The translations under genes were made by a program, and so were the position numbers. From Vandiemenella viatica (taxonomy: Eukaryota; Arthropoda; Insecta; Orthoptera; Morabidae), in NCBI GenBank assembly GCA_031002005.1, contig JARYHS010009186.1, positions 183,732,437-183,796,436 of the forward strand: a stretch of 64,000 nt of DNA, written 5' to 3'. Of the stretch, positions 36,301 through 51,300 are shown one piece after another (the stretch's first letter is position 1; every line of letters begins with the position of its first letter). The notes below the pieces were generated by a model. That model saw only the letters and a program-made list of their open reading frames with translations. It made no database searches and was not told where the DNA came from.

Positions 36301-39300
36301 TAATCCGACCTTCACCATGCTGTGTAATGTGAAATACACCAGAAAGCTTCAGTGGCTCGGATTCCATGTTAAACTGTAGGTCCTGTTTACCCAGTAGGTA
36401 AGGTGGTATGAAAGTGTCCTCCCTACCTCCAATACCAGACTAAGAGTAGCTTCCTAGGGAGGGTCGAACCAACCTTCGGGTTGAATACAAAGCTTAGCTT
36501 TAACTTAATCGAATTAAAGTAGGTGTTAGTACAATTTCTCTAATTTTTGTTCGCTTGTAACATTTAAAGGTACGTCCGGATTATGCTATCATGTTGTGAA
36601 GTTACCATACATCACGGTTTGAATGGTAAGTCCCCGTCTTCCATTTTGTGATGAGATCTTCCACCAAATCTTCGGACATAGATCACAAAGGTTAGGTATG
36701 CAGGAAATGATAACAGATGTAAAAATCTCCTTTTGATTATGTTATTGTGTGCACACAACTCTAAATTTAACCGTACCTACGGTTATTCTCATCGTTACAT
36801 CAATTTTAAATAGAAATTAGTTAATTATGGAATGGTTTGCGGTATTTGTAAAGGTACAGACGTACTGAAGAGAAAAGTACTATAATATACTGGCTATGCG
36901 ATGAAAACTCATCTTCCTTTACAGTTCAATGTTGAGACAAGCAGACCGCTGAGATTCTATCGCGACTCACTTTCAGTTTATCAAAATAAATAAATGTGTA
37001 ATGCGAGTTTCTGTTATTTCTTAGTTGTATATGCTATCAGCGTTTCCTTTCATAAGACTAATCAGTTACGTGGAGTAGCAACCGATATCGGCTGTTTTAA
37101 TCTTAATTGCTTCTGTTTTCATTTTTCTGTGGCGCGCAATTTTATAGTAACATCGTGCTTTCATTGTTTTTACATTTCGTCATAAAGTTTTGTCGTTTTA
37201 ACCAACCTGGGAAAGAATCTACTCAATCACTGCTGATACAATCTGTTTCCTACTTTTCAACAATAATGTGTTGGAGTGAAAGCGTCATGTTATTGTCAAA
37301 TGATGGATTAGTGCAGCATAAGTTGAGAGTTCATGACATTTACTACTCGATCCAGAACTACCAATCTCACTAAATGTATGGTAATCTCACAACATGATAA
37401 CGTGGGTTCAAGGAATATTCAATCTAAATTACTTTGCAATATCACTGATTAATTCCAGTATGAAAAATTATATGTCACATTAACAATGCACTACAAAAAA
37501 ATGAACATGCATTAAATCTAGAATGTACACATCTGAAAATATCTTCATATGAGTGTAGGGAAGATAATCATTCCATCTTGAGATAAATACATTGAAATCA
37601 AAATTTTTAATAATTGTTAAGCTGCTTAGTAGAATCAAGGTTCTACAATACCGAGAACATATTATGTAATATCTAGTTACAACTAATTTTAGTTACAAGT
37701 TTCTTTTATATGAACAGAAATATTTTTCAGTTTAAGAGTACGTACTTACAGTGATTACAGCGTAGACATTTTGGAAACTCATATTGATAATGAAAGCTGC
37801 AATTGCGCCATTAATATTCATTACACCATGCTCGTCAAGTTTCTGGTTGAAGAAAAGAGCACCAACTATGGCCGATAAGATCTGAAAAATATAAGATATT
37901 AATATTTTCCAGTATTTTAGTTTTTCTTTGTTTTGTTGCAGGTTTTAGTTTTTTAGCCTTAACGACAATTGCCTCAATAAGAGCACTTCATACAGATACA
38001 TGAGTGTAGCCATCTCTTTTGAATCGCATAAGCTTTCGTTTCATTTTTGTACGTATCCAGTCAAATCTTCGAAAGTACGTGGAACAATTCATATTTATGA
38101 TAGATACAAAACAATTTGATAGAACATAAGAACGCAGTTTCTCATGACGTTGAGAATATATGAAATGCTCTCGGATGACTACCCGAGTTAAAGAAGTGTC
38201 ATAATTAGACGATACAGGTATTTCGGGGGTCACATACTCTGTCGCCATCCAGAAGATGGATTTGGTTTGAAATTTACCTTAAAAATGCTCCATGAAAGAG
38301 GTAGCACGAAATTTATACTTATATAGTTATATATAAAAAATATAATAGTAACCAGATCTAGGTTTTGTTTACTCTAGGCTGCTTATACGTTGAGTGCGGG
38401 AAAGTACTTAAGTTTCATTGACCGCGATTGTGTCTGTTTGGATGAACGGAACACATGAAAAATATTGTGAAGAAAACTCTGATTTTGATGCGGCTTTGAA
38501 TAAAGTACAGCCCAGGGTCCGGGGGGAGGAGGTAAAATAGAGCATGTTTATTTTTCATGTTAAGTCGGAAAGCTGAGAAATTTACGATAAAAATGTTCTA
38601 TATATTAGTTTACTCTTTTCAATTAATGTGATTCACGAAAAAACTGCTGGTCGCAGTTTGATGGGCTTTCAACTGGTGTGCAACCCATAGGTCTGGAGGT
38701 AAAGTAGTTTATGTTTGGTTTTGATGTGAAGTTGGTAAGCTGAAAGATTTATGATAACAACGTCAACAAATTAGTTTACACTTCTCGTTGAACGCATTTT
38801 ACGAAAAAAATAGATTGTTTTTCGTAGTTTCAGTGTACGAACGGCATCGTTTTAGCTATTTTCTCTGTCAATGTGTTAACTATGATATAATCGGTTTGAG
38901 AAAGGTCCATCATTCCAAGTGGACGAAGTTGCTGGCAACAAATACGAAGTTAGTATTTTATAAAATAAACTAGTCACATTTAATGTAGCTTACTTTTACG
39001 ATCCAACACACATTATGAGATAGTAATTAGAAAAGTTATTGCAACTCTTTTTCAGGGATGTATCTTTGACTGGTTGGCCTAAATTTAGAGAATTTACGTA
39101 AAAATACATATCATAAATCCTCTACATTTTATGTCCTTCCTAAATAGATCAATCCACCTAATCCTTGGTCTCCTTCTGGATCTCTTTCCACAGACATCCC
39201 CAATTCTTTCTTGATTGTTTCTTCCTCACCTCTTCTAAAGACAAGACTGTACCACCTTCATGTTTCCTCTCTGATGACTTCACTAATACAAGCCACCCGA

Positions 39301-42300
39301 GCTATTATTCTTATCTCTTCATTTCGGTGTCTGTCCCCTCAGAGAAATATCCAAAAGCCACCTTAGCTACCTCATTTCCATCCTCCCCAACAGGGCTTTC
39401 TCTGTTTTCTGAAAAGCTCATGTTTCTGACCCATGAAGAACAAATAGTTTTACAATAGTCGTATACACTTTTACTTTCTGTTTTTTTTACATCTTTTTAT
39501 CACATATCACACCAGCAACATATTACTATTTTCTCCGTCCAGCTTTTACTCTGGCTTTCATTTCTGGTTCACAGGAACCTTCTGCACTTATTATTCCACC
39601 CAGATATCAAAATGTATCTATTTGGGTCAGCTGCGTTCCCATTGTGTCTTAATGTGTATTTCACATGCTTGTTTGTTGCTAACCAATGCTTCAGTCTTCT
39701 TTGTGTTGATATTAAGACTCTTTTTCTCTAGTTTTTCTTACAACAGCCAGACTCTCTGTTGTAGGTCTGCTTTAGTGTCTGCTATTATTACTAAGTAGTC
39801 GGTAAACAGGAGCTCCCATCTGCCATTATCACTGATTTGCTCACTAATGACATCCAGTAGCAGCACAAATAGAAATGGACTTAATCCTACGTTGGTGTTA
39901 AAAATTTTAGTGTTTCCGTAATGTATACTCAATGATGTTAAAGAGCCATCTTAAATTTCTTTTATCACACTGACCATCGTTTCCGTAACTCCTTTCCTCC
40001 GAAGGTACTCTATCATAGGTCTTCTCCAAGCCTATGATCGCATAATACAGACTTTTATTTTCTTCTAGTGTCTCCTTTTGGAGTTATCGTACAATAAACA
40101 AAGGATCAGTTGTACTCTTTCCTTTCGCTAACCAATAATGGAATTTAGAACTATGTTCACATTTCGAAGCCTATTGTCCAGGATACCTTCAAATAATTTC
40201 AAGAGCTGTTGAGTAAGGATGTCACCTTTATTTTTATATACGGGTGCCTGTATGCTGGATATCCATATATCCACTCGTTAGGCATTTACCCTTCCAGCCA
40301 TATTGTCTGCTGAATATCATGTACCCAACCGACGTCATAATCTCCCAGTGCTTTTGCCAATTCTATTGGAACATCTGACAATCCAGGTGCTTCTCCTGTT
40401 TTCATTTCACTGATAGCCTTTTCTACCTCTTTTATTTGAATCATCATTTCTGGTCCTGACCCTTCTGGTATTTCTTCTAGTTCTTCTCTGTTGTAATCTG
40501 CATTCAAAAGCGGCAAGAAGTAATCCCTCCATCTATCATTAATCTTGTCAACCGTTGTTGTCCTTTGCTACACTTTTCTCACCCAAATCCTGTCCTTTCT
40601 TATGCCTTGTTTTGTTGATCTTATAGATAGCTTTTTCTCCTTCTGATACCCCAGTTTTTTTTCTTCCGTTGTTTCTTCCATTTATTTATCAATTCTTCTC
40701 TTTGGAGCCTTTTTAATTTCCTTGTGCTTTAGTTTGCCTTTTCATTGTGACACAATTTCCATTCCTTGAACAGTTTTTATTTTATCTCCAAATATCCTGG
40801 AATACTGGGTATCACTGTCTATTCTGGAACTTCCTAAGATTTACGTTGCTGCCTTTTTCCTACACTATGTTTTACTTATAACTTTTTTCTATTTTCTCCT
40901 TTGAGCATTCAAGTTTTAATTTCGATATTTTTCAACTTCTACACATTATCCCCTTTTCCTTTAGTATAACAATTACCAGTAACATAGGTTGCTTTACGCA
41001 GGCCTCGCCTGGTATGACTTTTCAGTCTCCCTCCTTTTTTTCTGTCTCTCTAGCGGAGAAGATGTAGTCTATTTGTGAAGTGAATTATAGCTACTCTCTT
41101 CTTAATTATGAATATTGTTTATTTGAAACTTAAATTACCCCAGAACATTTAGTCAAAGTAAATTTAGTAACGTTATATAGGGTTTTCCGACTTCTTCTAA
41201 TATCCCAGGTTTGTTTTTGAATATAATATTTGTAATCGGCTGGAGCCAAACAATTTCTGTTGCCAGGTTCATTGAAATAATACATTTTCATGAATGGTTT
41301 ATAGATGTGAAATTAATTATTCCATGGTTATTTCAAAGGGCAAAGATCAATAAGCCAAGAGAAAAGAAGACTATTTGACTTGTTGGCTCCAAAGGTCCAC
41401 CCCAGTGATGGAGGAATGAAATGAAGCTGATGTTGGTGGAGTGGAGAACGTACGAATTCATATTGGAAGTACAAGCCCTAGGGCGTTAAAAGATTCTGTT
41501 GTACAACTAATGTGTTGTTGGTCAGCTGAACAACAAATATGTATTGATATTATACCAAAAAATAAGTTTTGAAGATGTATGAATTACGATTACGTATAAT
41601 AAACAAATTGGTTTGAAGTTTTTCTTGAGTATTATCCACAAATGACTAAAAATAGAATGTACAGTGCATGATTGAATTAATGATAATAAGCTGTATAGTA
41701 TGAATACTATTTTCAGATGTTAACGGCACTGTCAGAAAATCTGGAAATGCTATTACGTTGAGAGCTGAGGTAGCGATAAAATGAAATTGAAGAATCCAAT
41801 ACCAGCAAGTGAAACATACAAAATAAATTGTACATCGCCTAGTTCAACAATAACTAGAAAGGAGTAAGGAAGCACGTTATAAGTTAAACATCGTTTGTTG
41901 TATGCAAGTGACTGTTAATTTCATAGCATCAACTTAGGTAGAGACAAGCAAGCTGATAGTAATGGAGCAGATCTTGGGTATTAGCCAAAAATCTTGATGA
42001 TAAATGACTTTTCTCCTCCAGGGTGTTGGTAAGTGCACGTACTCAACACACTTACGACCGTCTGCAGAAGTCGCATCTTGATGAGTGCAGGATCCTTGAT
42101 GACGCTGATCCATGACCTCCAGAAGACAGCCCTGAATTGTGTGCACCAGGAAGCCTCGTACTTTGGACGCGGCGAACCTTCAGTGCTCCCATTGGGTGGT
42201 TCCTCCTGGTCACATACAGAGAAAGCTGAATAGGTGATAGGTAAATTTTAAGATAATTCACTATACATACACTTAGGTGAGACTGACAAAAATTATAAGT

Positions 42301-45300
42301 TACTGTGACGATCGGTGTATTGTGTTTTAAGGCATATGACTTGAGGATGTCAATGAATAGATAGGTTAATAATCAACTTTATTCATAACAACAAATTATG
42401 TTAATAAATATCAAGAAAAACATAAAAATGTAATTGCAATGTAATCTTTTAAGCATGTGAGGTGAGGAAGCCAAATGTGTAGAGTGGTTACTTACTAACA
42501 TGATTGAATTACTAAACTTTATTCGAAGCAACAAATTAATTCTTAAATGACAAATAAAAAATTCCAAAATATTACTTTTTTATTTAATTGTGAATTGATT
42601 ATTATTGGTAACATTGCCTTTGATAGAAGATTACTTATGAAAGTTCAGTACTACTTATCATAAATTAATAATTATGAGAAATATTTACTCAAAATATGGA
42701 ATTTGATAAACAGGTGCTACAATGATTGCAAAATAATAATAACTTTGTTTATATAACTTACGGCTAAACAAATCAGTTCGCTTCAAATTATATCTCAGTT
42801 CGTTACAGGATAAACACAACTTTTTGATGAATTAGTTCATTTGTTAGCATATCTGCAAGCTTCTGTGATGATCGTGCGTGTTTTGTACGGTGACACACTG
42901 CTGCGCGATATTGCTCCTTGTTGGCTAGCACAGTCAATAGAAAGGTCTACACAAGCAGGAGTTACAGTTGGATAGAAATAGAAGGAAATGTCTTCACTTC
43001 CTTCATCATAGGATAGGCTTTGTGGTTTTAATGACACGGTGACAAGATTTTTACTGGCTGCGCATTCCGTACCTATCGTAGCCGCTTTAATCTGATCCGG
43101 TAAACCTGCAGGGTATAGGGGGCGTATAGTTTAACGTGGAATCAGAACCACTGAAGTGTTATGGCATACTGCACACTACACAGCAAACTGAGTTAAAGGT
43201 GTTAAAAGACTTTGAAAATCCCAGACGAGATCGGAATTCGATCCGTGGACTTTCGATCTCTCCCATATACCACGGAACCACCAGACCGTTTATTCCTAGG
43301 TTGAAAACATTATGTTTGTCCGTACTGGTTTTCCTCTCTCCTCTAGCACGAATTATTAGTCTCTTTCTTGTAAAGCAACATAGATTCATGTTTCATTAAT
43401 GCACCTGTTTGTTCTACCTATCTGATGGTAAATTTCCATTCACATTCTGTTATATAACTCGCGTACTTCTCTTGGTATTTAGTGCACTAATGCTTGCAAA
43501 AAGGAATTACTTGAACTAAAATAGGGCCACTTGCTGGCTAATTCCGGGAACGCTAAATCAGATAAAATCAGAGATCAGCGGCTATAAATATTAAATGTAA
43601 TACCATTAAAATCGTAGATGGCTGTAGCGACTGATTTTAATACGTGTTTAGGGGAAGAGAGGTCTACGCAGTTCAAGGCACACGATGCGACTATTCAGAC
43701 ACTCCATTTATAAAACGTCGATTTGTTCTGATTTTATGATCGTATGGATTATTATCTCTAATTCAGTCTTTATTAAATTAAAACTGTGTTTGCGAGCGTT
43801 TCTTTGTGTTTACTTCCCCTGAAGCGTATGTATTTATGCGTGTGTAATTAATAATTCTTTCTTTTGTCTTAAACCTGTACGTGCCCTATGAAACATGCTC
43901 ATCTATTACTTGATATGCTGTGGTTTCATTATTCTGATGTAAATGTAGGCTAAGCCAGCTTTGCGTTTCGTTCGTTGTACTTCTATACTTCTTACTTTAT
44001 TTCACAATCCAATCACTTTTAATTAGAATTAGCGCTGAGCTCAACTCATGATCCGAGAATCCATGATTCGGTGTTCATTCACTATTCCTAAATATCAAAT
44101 AAATGTTATGATTTTCCTTGAAGTTCTCTGGGTGGCACGATTCCTAAGTCAGAAGCAATAAATTTGAAGAATCTGACTAACAGAACTTTATACAGTAGCC
44201 TTTGAATCCGCTTCAAAGGAATGATTGTATCTTTAAATGGTTGTGTTCCGGCTTTAATGTTAATGGTGATTACAGTGACACTTTCTTCCTTTTATTTTCG
44301 TTTCCTTTACATCTCTACTGTTTCACAATTTCAAATCCCACCAATCATTTTTACTATTGTTTTTACTATTATTATATTTATTGTTGTTATATTAACTGCT
44401 TTGATTGATTATAAGTGTCATGAACAATTGTATTAAAATTTGTAAATTGTTTTGTATCTCTTCGGTTTTCCACAAGCTGTAGTTTGTGTAGTATGTGGGT
44501 AACGTAGGTACTATCAATCGATAGCATTTGTAGAATCTTTGGCTGGGCTCACGACAGCTAAGCGAGCATTCATTGTGTGTTCCGTGCCCGATTTGATAGT
44601 GTCGTATGTCACGACTTCTTGCGACTTTGTATGGAAGCTATAATGTGTCGTTAAATGTGTTAGAAGCTTGTTTGAATGTAGCACGAATGTTTAAAAGTTG
44701 ATTCAAAGAACTGTGTCTGTTAAATTAAGTAGTATTTCAATCGGAACAATTTGTAATTTCAGTACTTAACAACAATACCTCTCATTTGTTTGGTGTTTAT
44801 GTTCCATTAACTGTAATTAATTAAAACTATTCGAGCTGACAGCTTGCATGTGTTAATGATAGGATGGGCCTTTTCCGCAGAAAAACCTGCTGTCATTCCC
44901 AATTGGTGTGGTGATGTCAATAACTGACATGATTCTTTCAGGAATGTTTTGACAATTGAAGGCGTCGAATTATGCATGCTAACTGATTGGAAATCTCAGA
45001 ACTGATACATTACATCAGTTCAGGGAGCAAGATTGTTTTCTATACGGTAGCTCCTTTTCTCTCCCTCGGCATTACGCTGTGATGATGTTTACGGACGACA
45101 TGCCTCTACTCACCTGTTGCTGCCGGCTGGAGTGGTCGTCAGCTGTCAGTGCTTTGCCGGCGTCCGAGTTGCTGAAGGCGTCGCACAGTAGTTCTGCCGT
45201 CTGCCGACCGTCCTTCTCGCGTCCCGGCAGCACCGCCAGCAACTGCGCGAAGAAGTCGGCGGGGTTATAACCCTGAGGGCACTCCGCTCCCATACTGAAA

Positions 45301-48300
45301 CGTAACGTACACTTATCTCACTAATTTCATCGAAATTTATCTTGGTTGTTCGAACAGACATTGCGGAAATAACTTAACGTTTATGTTAAGCCAGAAATTA
45401 TTTCTGAATCATCCTTTAAAAATGTTTAATGCGCAACTTGATTAGGAAATATAAATTATAATTATTTGTAGAAACTCCCGAAAATTAGTTTAATGCTATT
45501 TAACGTCTTTAGTATGTATGTAGGGGAACGTAAAGTATTTTGAAGTTTCCCTTTTATCTCATTCAGATATTCAAATGTTTAAAGATAATCTGTAATACTG
45601 TTTGAAGGAGTTGGGGTGGGAAAATCTGGAACACCTTAGGCGTTGCTCTCTTAAGAAGATAATGTCAAAGTTCATTACAGACTTATTTCAGATGACAGCA
45701 AATAAATTTTACTACCAACTAACTACATACATGTCTAGGAATAACCGGGAAAATAAGATACCAAAAATCAGAGTAAGAACCGCTTCTTATCTACAGTCAT
45801 TTATTAGTCGAGCGATTAGGGAATGTAACAGAAAGGGTTTATCGAGTGAGAAAACTTAGAATACGGCAAGAGTAGATCTCGAGAAACCTCTGCGGCCATC
45901 GTGGTCTGGTATTTCCATGGTTTCTCCAGACCACTCCAGGTGAATGCCGGGATGGTTCCTCAGAATAGCCCATGAGCACCTCCTGCCATATCCCATATAC
46001 CCATTACCATGCATAAATGATTACACATTAGGATAGTTGCAACGAATATTTCGCCAACAAGTTTTAGTGAATCGCGTAGTGATAGAAATAGTAATTTACT
46101 TGGTTCATTAAGCTGTTTTCAACCTTATAGTTCCTAAATTATAATTATGTCACACGAAATTACAAAATCCCGGGAGTAGTAGATTGTAGTAGTTAAACTT
46201 TGAGGATAAGTTGAGAAGGGGGGGGGGGGAGGGAGGAAGGGGAGAAGAGAGGTGGGGAGGGGACTGAGACAGAATTTCATTTTCCATGTGAATAAGTATT
46301 GAGAAATATTTTAGAATACCATATTTCACCCTAGATTCTTATTTACATTGTTTTAATGTACTGTTTGCTTATTCTTTTTTGCAATATGTACTTTATTTAC
46401 TTTGTGCAAAAGTACTAAAAAAATCTATTGAGTACGTATCTTAACTTGTATCGAAACATTTCATTCGGAAAAAAGTGTCTAGAATTGCCTCGCAATTTTT
46501 TAAAATTACATGGCTGTAATAAAATACGTGAAGGTTCAGTGGATCTAACTGATTCCTCATCCTGACCTGGAAAAGAATTGTAGCGCCTGTTGTTTGGTAC
46601 CCAAGAAGCAGAGCCGCCCCTCCGCCATGAGCAGCACCTTGTCGAAGAGCGCGTACATCTCGGAGGAGGGTTGGTGCACAGTGATGATCACCGTCTTGCC
46701 CTGACGAGCCATCACCTTCAGCGAGGTCGCCACTGATAGTGCCATAAACGAATCCAGACCAGTCATTGGTTCGTCGCAGAACATTAGCGGAGGATCTCGG
46801 AGCACCTGGTGAACAAAATAAGGAGATGTAAATTACATACGTACTAAATTCTACACGCGTTTAATGACACAAAAGTTAAGGGAATCGAAGGCTTTGGTAG
46901 AAGATGTGAATTACAGCCACAAAGTGCAGGTAGTATAGGGTATGTAATATTTGCGATTTCATTTCCATTGGAATAATACCTCAAAGATGTTACTGCGAAA
47001 TTAACTCGGTACCTTACAAAAATCGATATCCAAATACTTCACTGAACACATCACGATTTCCTCCTACAAGGCACAAATTTTTAAATCTTAGATTGCACTT
47101 GTAAAAAGATATAATGCATTCATCCATTAGGTACTCGAAATTATTCTGCGTGATCTTTGATTACATACGGTATTCTGACTTACTGTCTGGATTTGCAGTT
47201 AATTGTATTAATGTTGTAATTTTGCTAATTAATTTCGTAGTGTTATAGTAAGTGAATGTTTTCATTAGTATACTGTACGTAGTTATCTAACTCGTACTTT
47301 AAGTGTGTCTATATGTTTCTTTCTTCATACAACACACTAGCAGGCTAATTCCGTAAGATACAATTAAATGTTTTTTGGATGATTAATTTTACAATGTGGT
47401 ACAGCCTGTAATACGTCAGACGTTATTGGTATACGATTGCAATGAAATCTTCAAAGGTTTACCGCCGGATACACAACACAATCTGGTGGTATTCCTGCGA
47501 AGGATTCATAGTAATATAAATTATTACCAGCGTAAGCAGAAATGTGCAGGTGCATAGATTAGAAATCGATTTCGATGATTTGCTGCAGTAGTATCTGACA
47601 ATAAAGGAAGGAAGGCAATAGGCTGATTAGTATAATTTCTGTGTTAGGAAAATTGATGGTGATCTTGATACCCAAGTAGATCAGGAGCGTCCGTGAGGAA
47701 ATACAGTGGTTTGCAAATCAGCAATATGAGTTTAGGATGGATTATTGATGTAAATTTACTTTTATGGGCTATGTATAAAATAATTAATTAGAATGTGATG
47801 AAAATGTGCACTTGATTTCTCTAAGGTATCTTTCTTAATCATTTTAGAGAATGAGCCTAGAAATAATTTTGAAAAGAGTTAAAACATTTTGGATGAACCT
47901 GTACACGTCTTGTTGTGTAGTCGGGCAGTTAAGAGGTAGAGCACAGTGAGAGTATAAAATACGTTGTCAAGGAATGTGAAAGCAAAACGGGGAGGAACCT
48001 GGTAATAGATACATGCCATTTGCTTATGACATTTAGGACCTCACTGAGAGAGGATTGCAAACTGTTGAAAAAAGATTGGATGTGCCTGATATCTGGCACT
48101 GTTGATTAGTATACAAGTACCATAATTGCTAGAAGAGGTCATTGTGTCAGATAAAGATTTGGGAAAAAAGGAGTTTAGTATTATTATACAATGGGAAGGG
48201 AGCTGTTAGTTGCACGCACAATAAATTGGTGATATGGTAGGAAGTCCTGCATCTTTTGTGGGGTGTAATGAGGGGATGTATCCGAAGTACATGGGAGTTA

Positions 48301-51300
48301 GGAGAATTGGGTTGTAGTCAGTATGGTCAGACAATTTGGTATGCCCACACTACGTAATACAAGAACTGGTAAACAGCCATTCACTCAGTTTTTCAGCTTG
48401 AAGAATATTAAAGGAAATTCTTAGGAATTATATGGGGACAATTTTGAACCTAACAAATTGGGGGAACTGTGAAATATTTTTAAGAATCAGAAACAAGGAC
48501 TCCGAAAATATAATAACTACCTGATACGAAAATATTCTTTTTGCTTTCAGTGAATTAGTTCATTCACAAAGTGTATACGTTGGATTGACACTCTCTGATG
48601 ACAGTAAATGACTCATGTGCACGAACGTCCCCTACAGATTCCATTCTTTACTCATTTTTTAGGAAAAATTTAAGCTCGAAACATTGTGAATGCACTACCG
48701 CTTTGTCTTTGTTTGTTATAAAAATGATATTATCACTTCTGTCCTACATGAAACAAAAATAAATTACTACGGTTACTCAGAAAATAAATGGCATCAACCT
48801 AAATTGCTAGGTGTTGAATTTTAAAAGATATTAAATTTTGCGAAAATTGGATGTTCAGTGTTTAAGATACTTTATCAGCAAAACATTGCTGCAAGCTAGC
48901 AATAAAAGCAATCCATCATTTCGTTCACTCCGATTCTGATTATTTATGGCTCTCATATTTGCACTCACATCTGAAATTGTAACAAAAATTCTGTCGTTTA
49001 TTTAATAATAAATAACAACATCTCAACGCATGTGATGATCCCAGAAACTACGGTAGCCTGCATATCGTAGTGAACATTAGCTGATTATTTTAAACGAGGT
49101 TTTCCGATTTGAATATAAACTTTAATGGATGAAATGACTTTCCAAAGCTTTCTTTTTTGTATTACGAAAAAAAAAAACCTTTTTAGGATTCAGTTTGACT
49201 TTACACGATTGATTGGGAAACACCAATAAGACATTTCTTTGATTCGAATAAACTTCGGTTGGTATGTAGTTTTTGTGAAACAACGCTCATTCAAATGTAA
49301 GCAACGAAAACTTCTATACATAATTGTATCAATCAACAAGGCTGACTATCTATTTGGTCCAACACTTAAACTTCCTTGCGTTTGTTGATGTTTCTTGAAT
49401 TTTAGGCTACTTTGACAAGAGCCAAACCGTAAGTCACTGGTGTCCGGTGTCTGATGGAGTTAACTGCAGTCTTTAACGACGAACCTCGCTGGCGAAGACG
49501 AGTCTCCTGAGTTCTCCTCCACTGAGGCCCTTGATCCGTCCAGGAATGCCGATCATGTTGTTCTGCACTTCCCGCAGCGAGAACTGTAATGAAACACGAC
49601 AATGATCATATATAGGCACATTCGTTATGCGACTGGTCTTGAAATTCACACAAGTTTAGCAAGGAGGTTATTTACGAGTTCTTTATACGAGAACGGTGCA
49701 AAATTTCCAAATCGTCTTTGGATAGTGGCTGACATCAATTTTTGATTTCTAACTCAAACCTTGTATGGTGTTACATTTAGCACCTTAATACGCTAGATTA
49801 TTCGAACTTTGTGTAAATGCCCTTACCAGGCTTGTATTAAAAGAAGATGATATGAATTATGGATGTATTACAATATCGATAATAATGCATAATAATAATC
49901 TAATGGTTGTTTATCTTATTATGAAATATGCTGCCTGTTAAGAATGTCGGAAATCTTTAATATGATACGGATATGGTAAGTTAATAATATTAACCACCAA
50001 GTTCTTCATTGGTTGCTGATTGAATAGATTGAACGTATTCAGATTTTTCAAATCGTGAAAATTTCAGGCTACAGTTTAATTATATACATACTCGTATTTA
50101 GATTAAGAGTCCTTCTGCTTGTTTTCTAAATCTTGGAGAGCCGAAGATGGCTCTGATTTTTTTTTTTTAAATCTATTCCCTCACTGATCTTACTATCCTG
50201 TGCTAATTTCTTCATTTGCAGGGACGTACTACAATCTACATAGTGAATTAACAGATTCATATATTTAATTTAATTTAATTGCAATGGAGCACAGGCTCCG
50301 TTGGCAATTTTCCTAAACCCCCATCTTCCCCCTATCCTGCAGCCACCTACATTTGCCCTCTGCAAATTTTAACTTTAAATTCTTTCAAAGTTTTTGGTAA
50401 ATTATTCATCATTTCTCTTGGTAAATCATTCCGATCCCCGACATCCTTACCTAAAAAAGAGAATCTTCCCACACCCTTGTGCCTGAAATTCTTTACAAGG
50501 CTTTTATTAAAATCAAATTGCAAAGTTAAAGTAAAGAAAGAAGCCTAATATAAAATTGTAACCTATGTCAGGAAGAAGGATGAAATCAAGAATAAATTTA
50601 CAAAAAACAATATTTTTCTTCTTCAAAGGAAAAATACAGTTCCAAATTCGATCTGGGACTAGGATAGAACTCACTAAAACACCATCTACCGAGCGTTCAT
50701 TTTGAGTACTAGAAACTTAGGCTTTAGGGATAACAGAAACGAACGGAAGTGAAGCTTTTTAAATATGAAAAAGCTAGAGCATCTATTATATCGTTGACAT
50801 TTGAGACGAACAGATTATAAGGTTCAAGTTTGTTATTTGTTGTAGTTTTGGGAATTTTTTTTGTCAGGAAAAAAATAAAAATTATGTTAAAGGGTCTCTT
50901 TTTGAGATATTAGATTCCTTAATTCGTTGACGGAGGACTCTAGATATGATGAAAAATGTTTAAAGAGCCACGAGATATGCGGAAAATAGTTAGGATATGT
51001 ACAAAAGAAATAATTAAATATTAGTGTGACGTAATTAAATTATCATTAAGTATGTTTCTTTTGAAAATCTTAATCAGTACGGCTCAATTTATTCAGCTTT
51101 AATCAAATTATTGTGTCAATGGAAAGTGTTATTTTGTCTGTGATGCCAGCAGTAGATATATTTCCACATCTACCAATTTATATCACAATAACTTTGATGA
51201 TTCACACATTAAATGATTTTTTTGTCACTACACACTTTTGTGTATTGGATATCTTATACTAACCTGAGAGATAACCTGGTTCACCCGCCGCATCCTCTTC

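Noticed and set aside
39165..39458. Plus-strand 97-codon frame rich in Ser/Phe
   Set aside because: Antisense to the reverse-oriented LINE; no independent support.
44202..44436. Two short hydrophobic frames
   Set aside because: Pyrimidine-rich, low-complexity translation; no start context or homologue.
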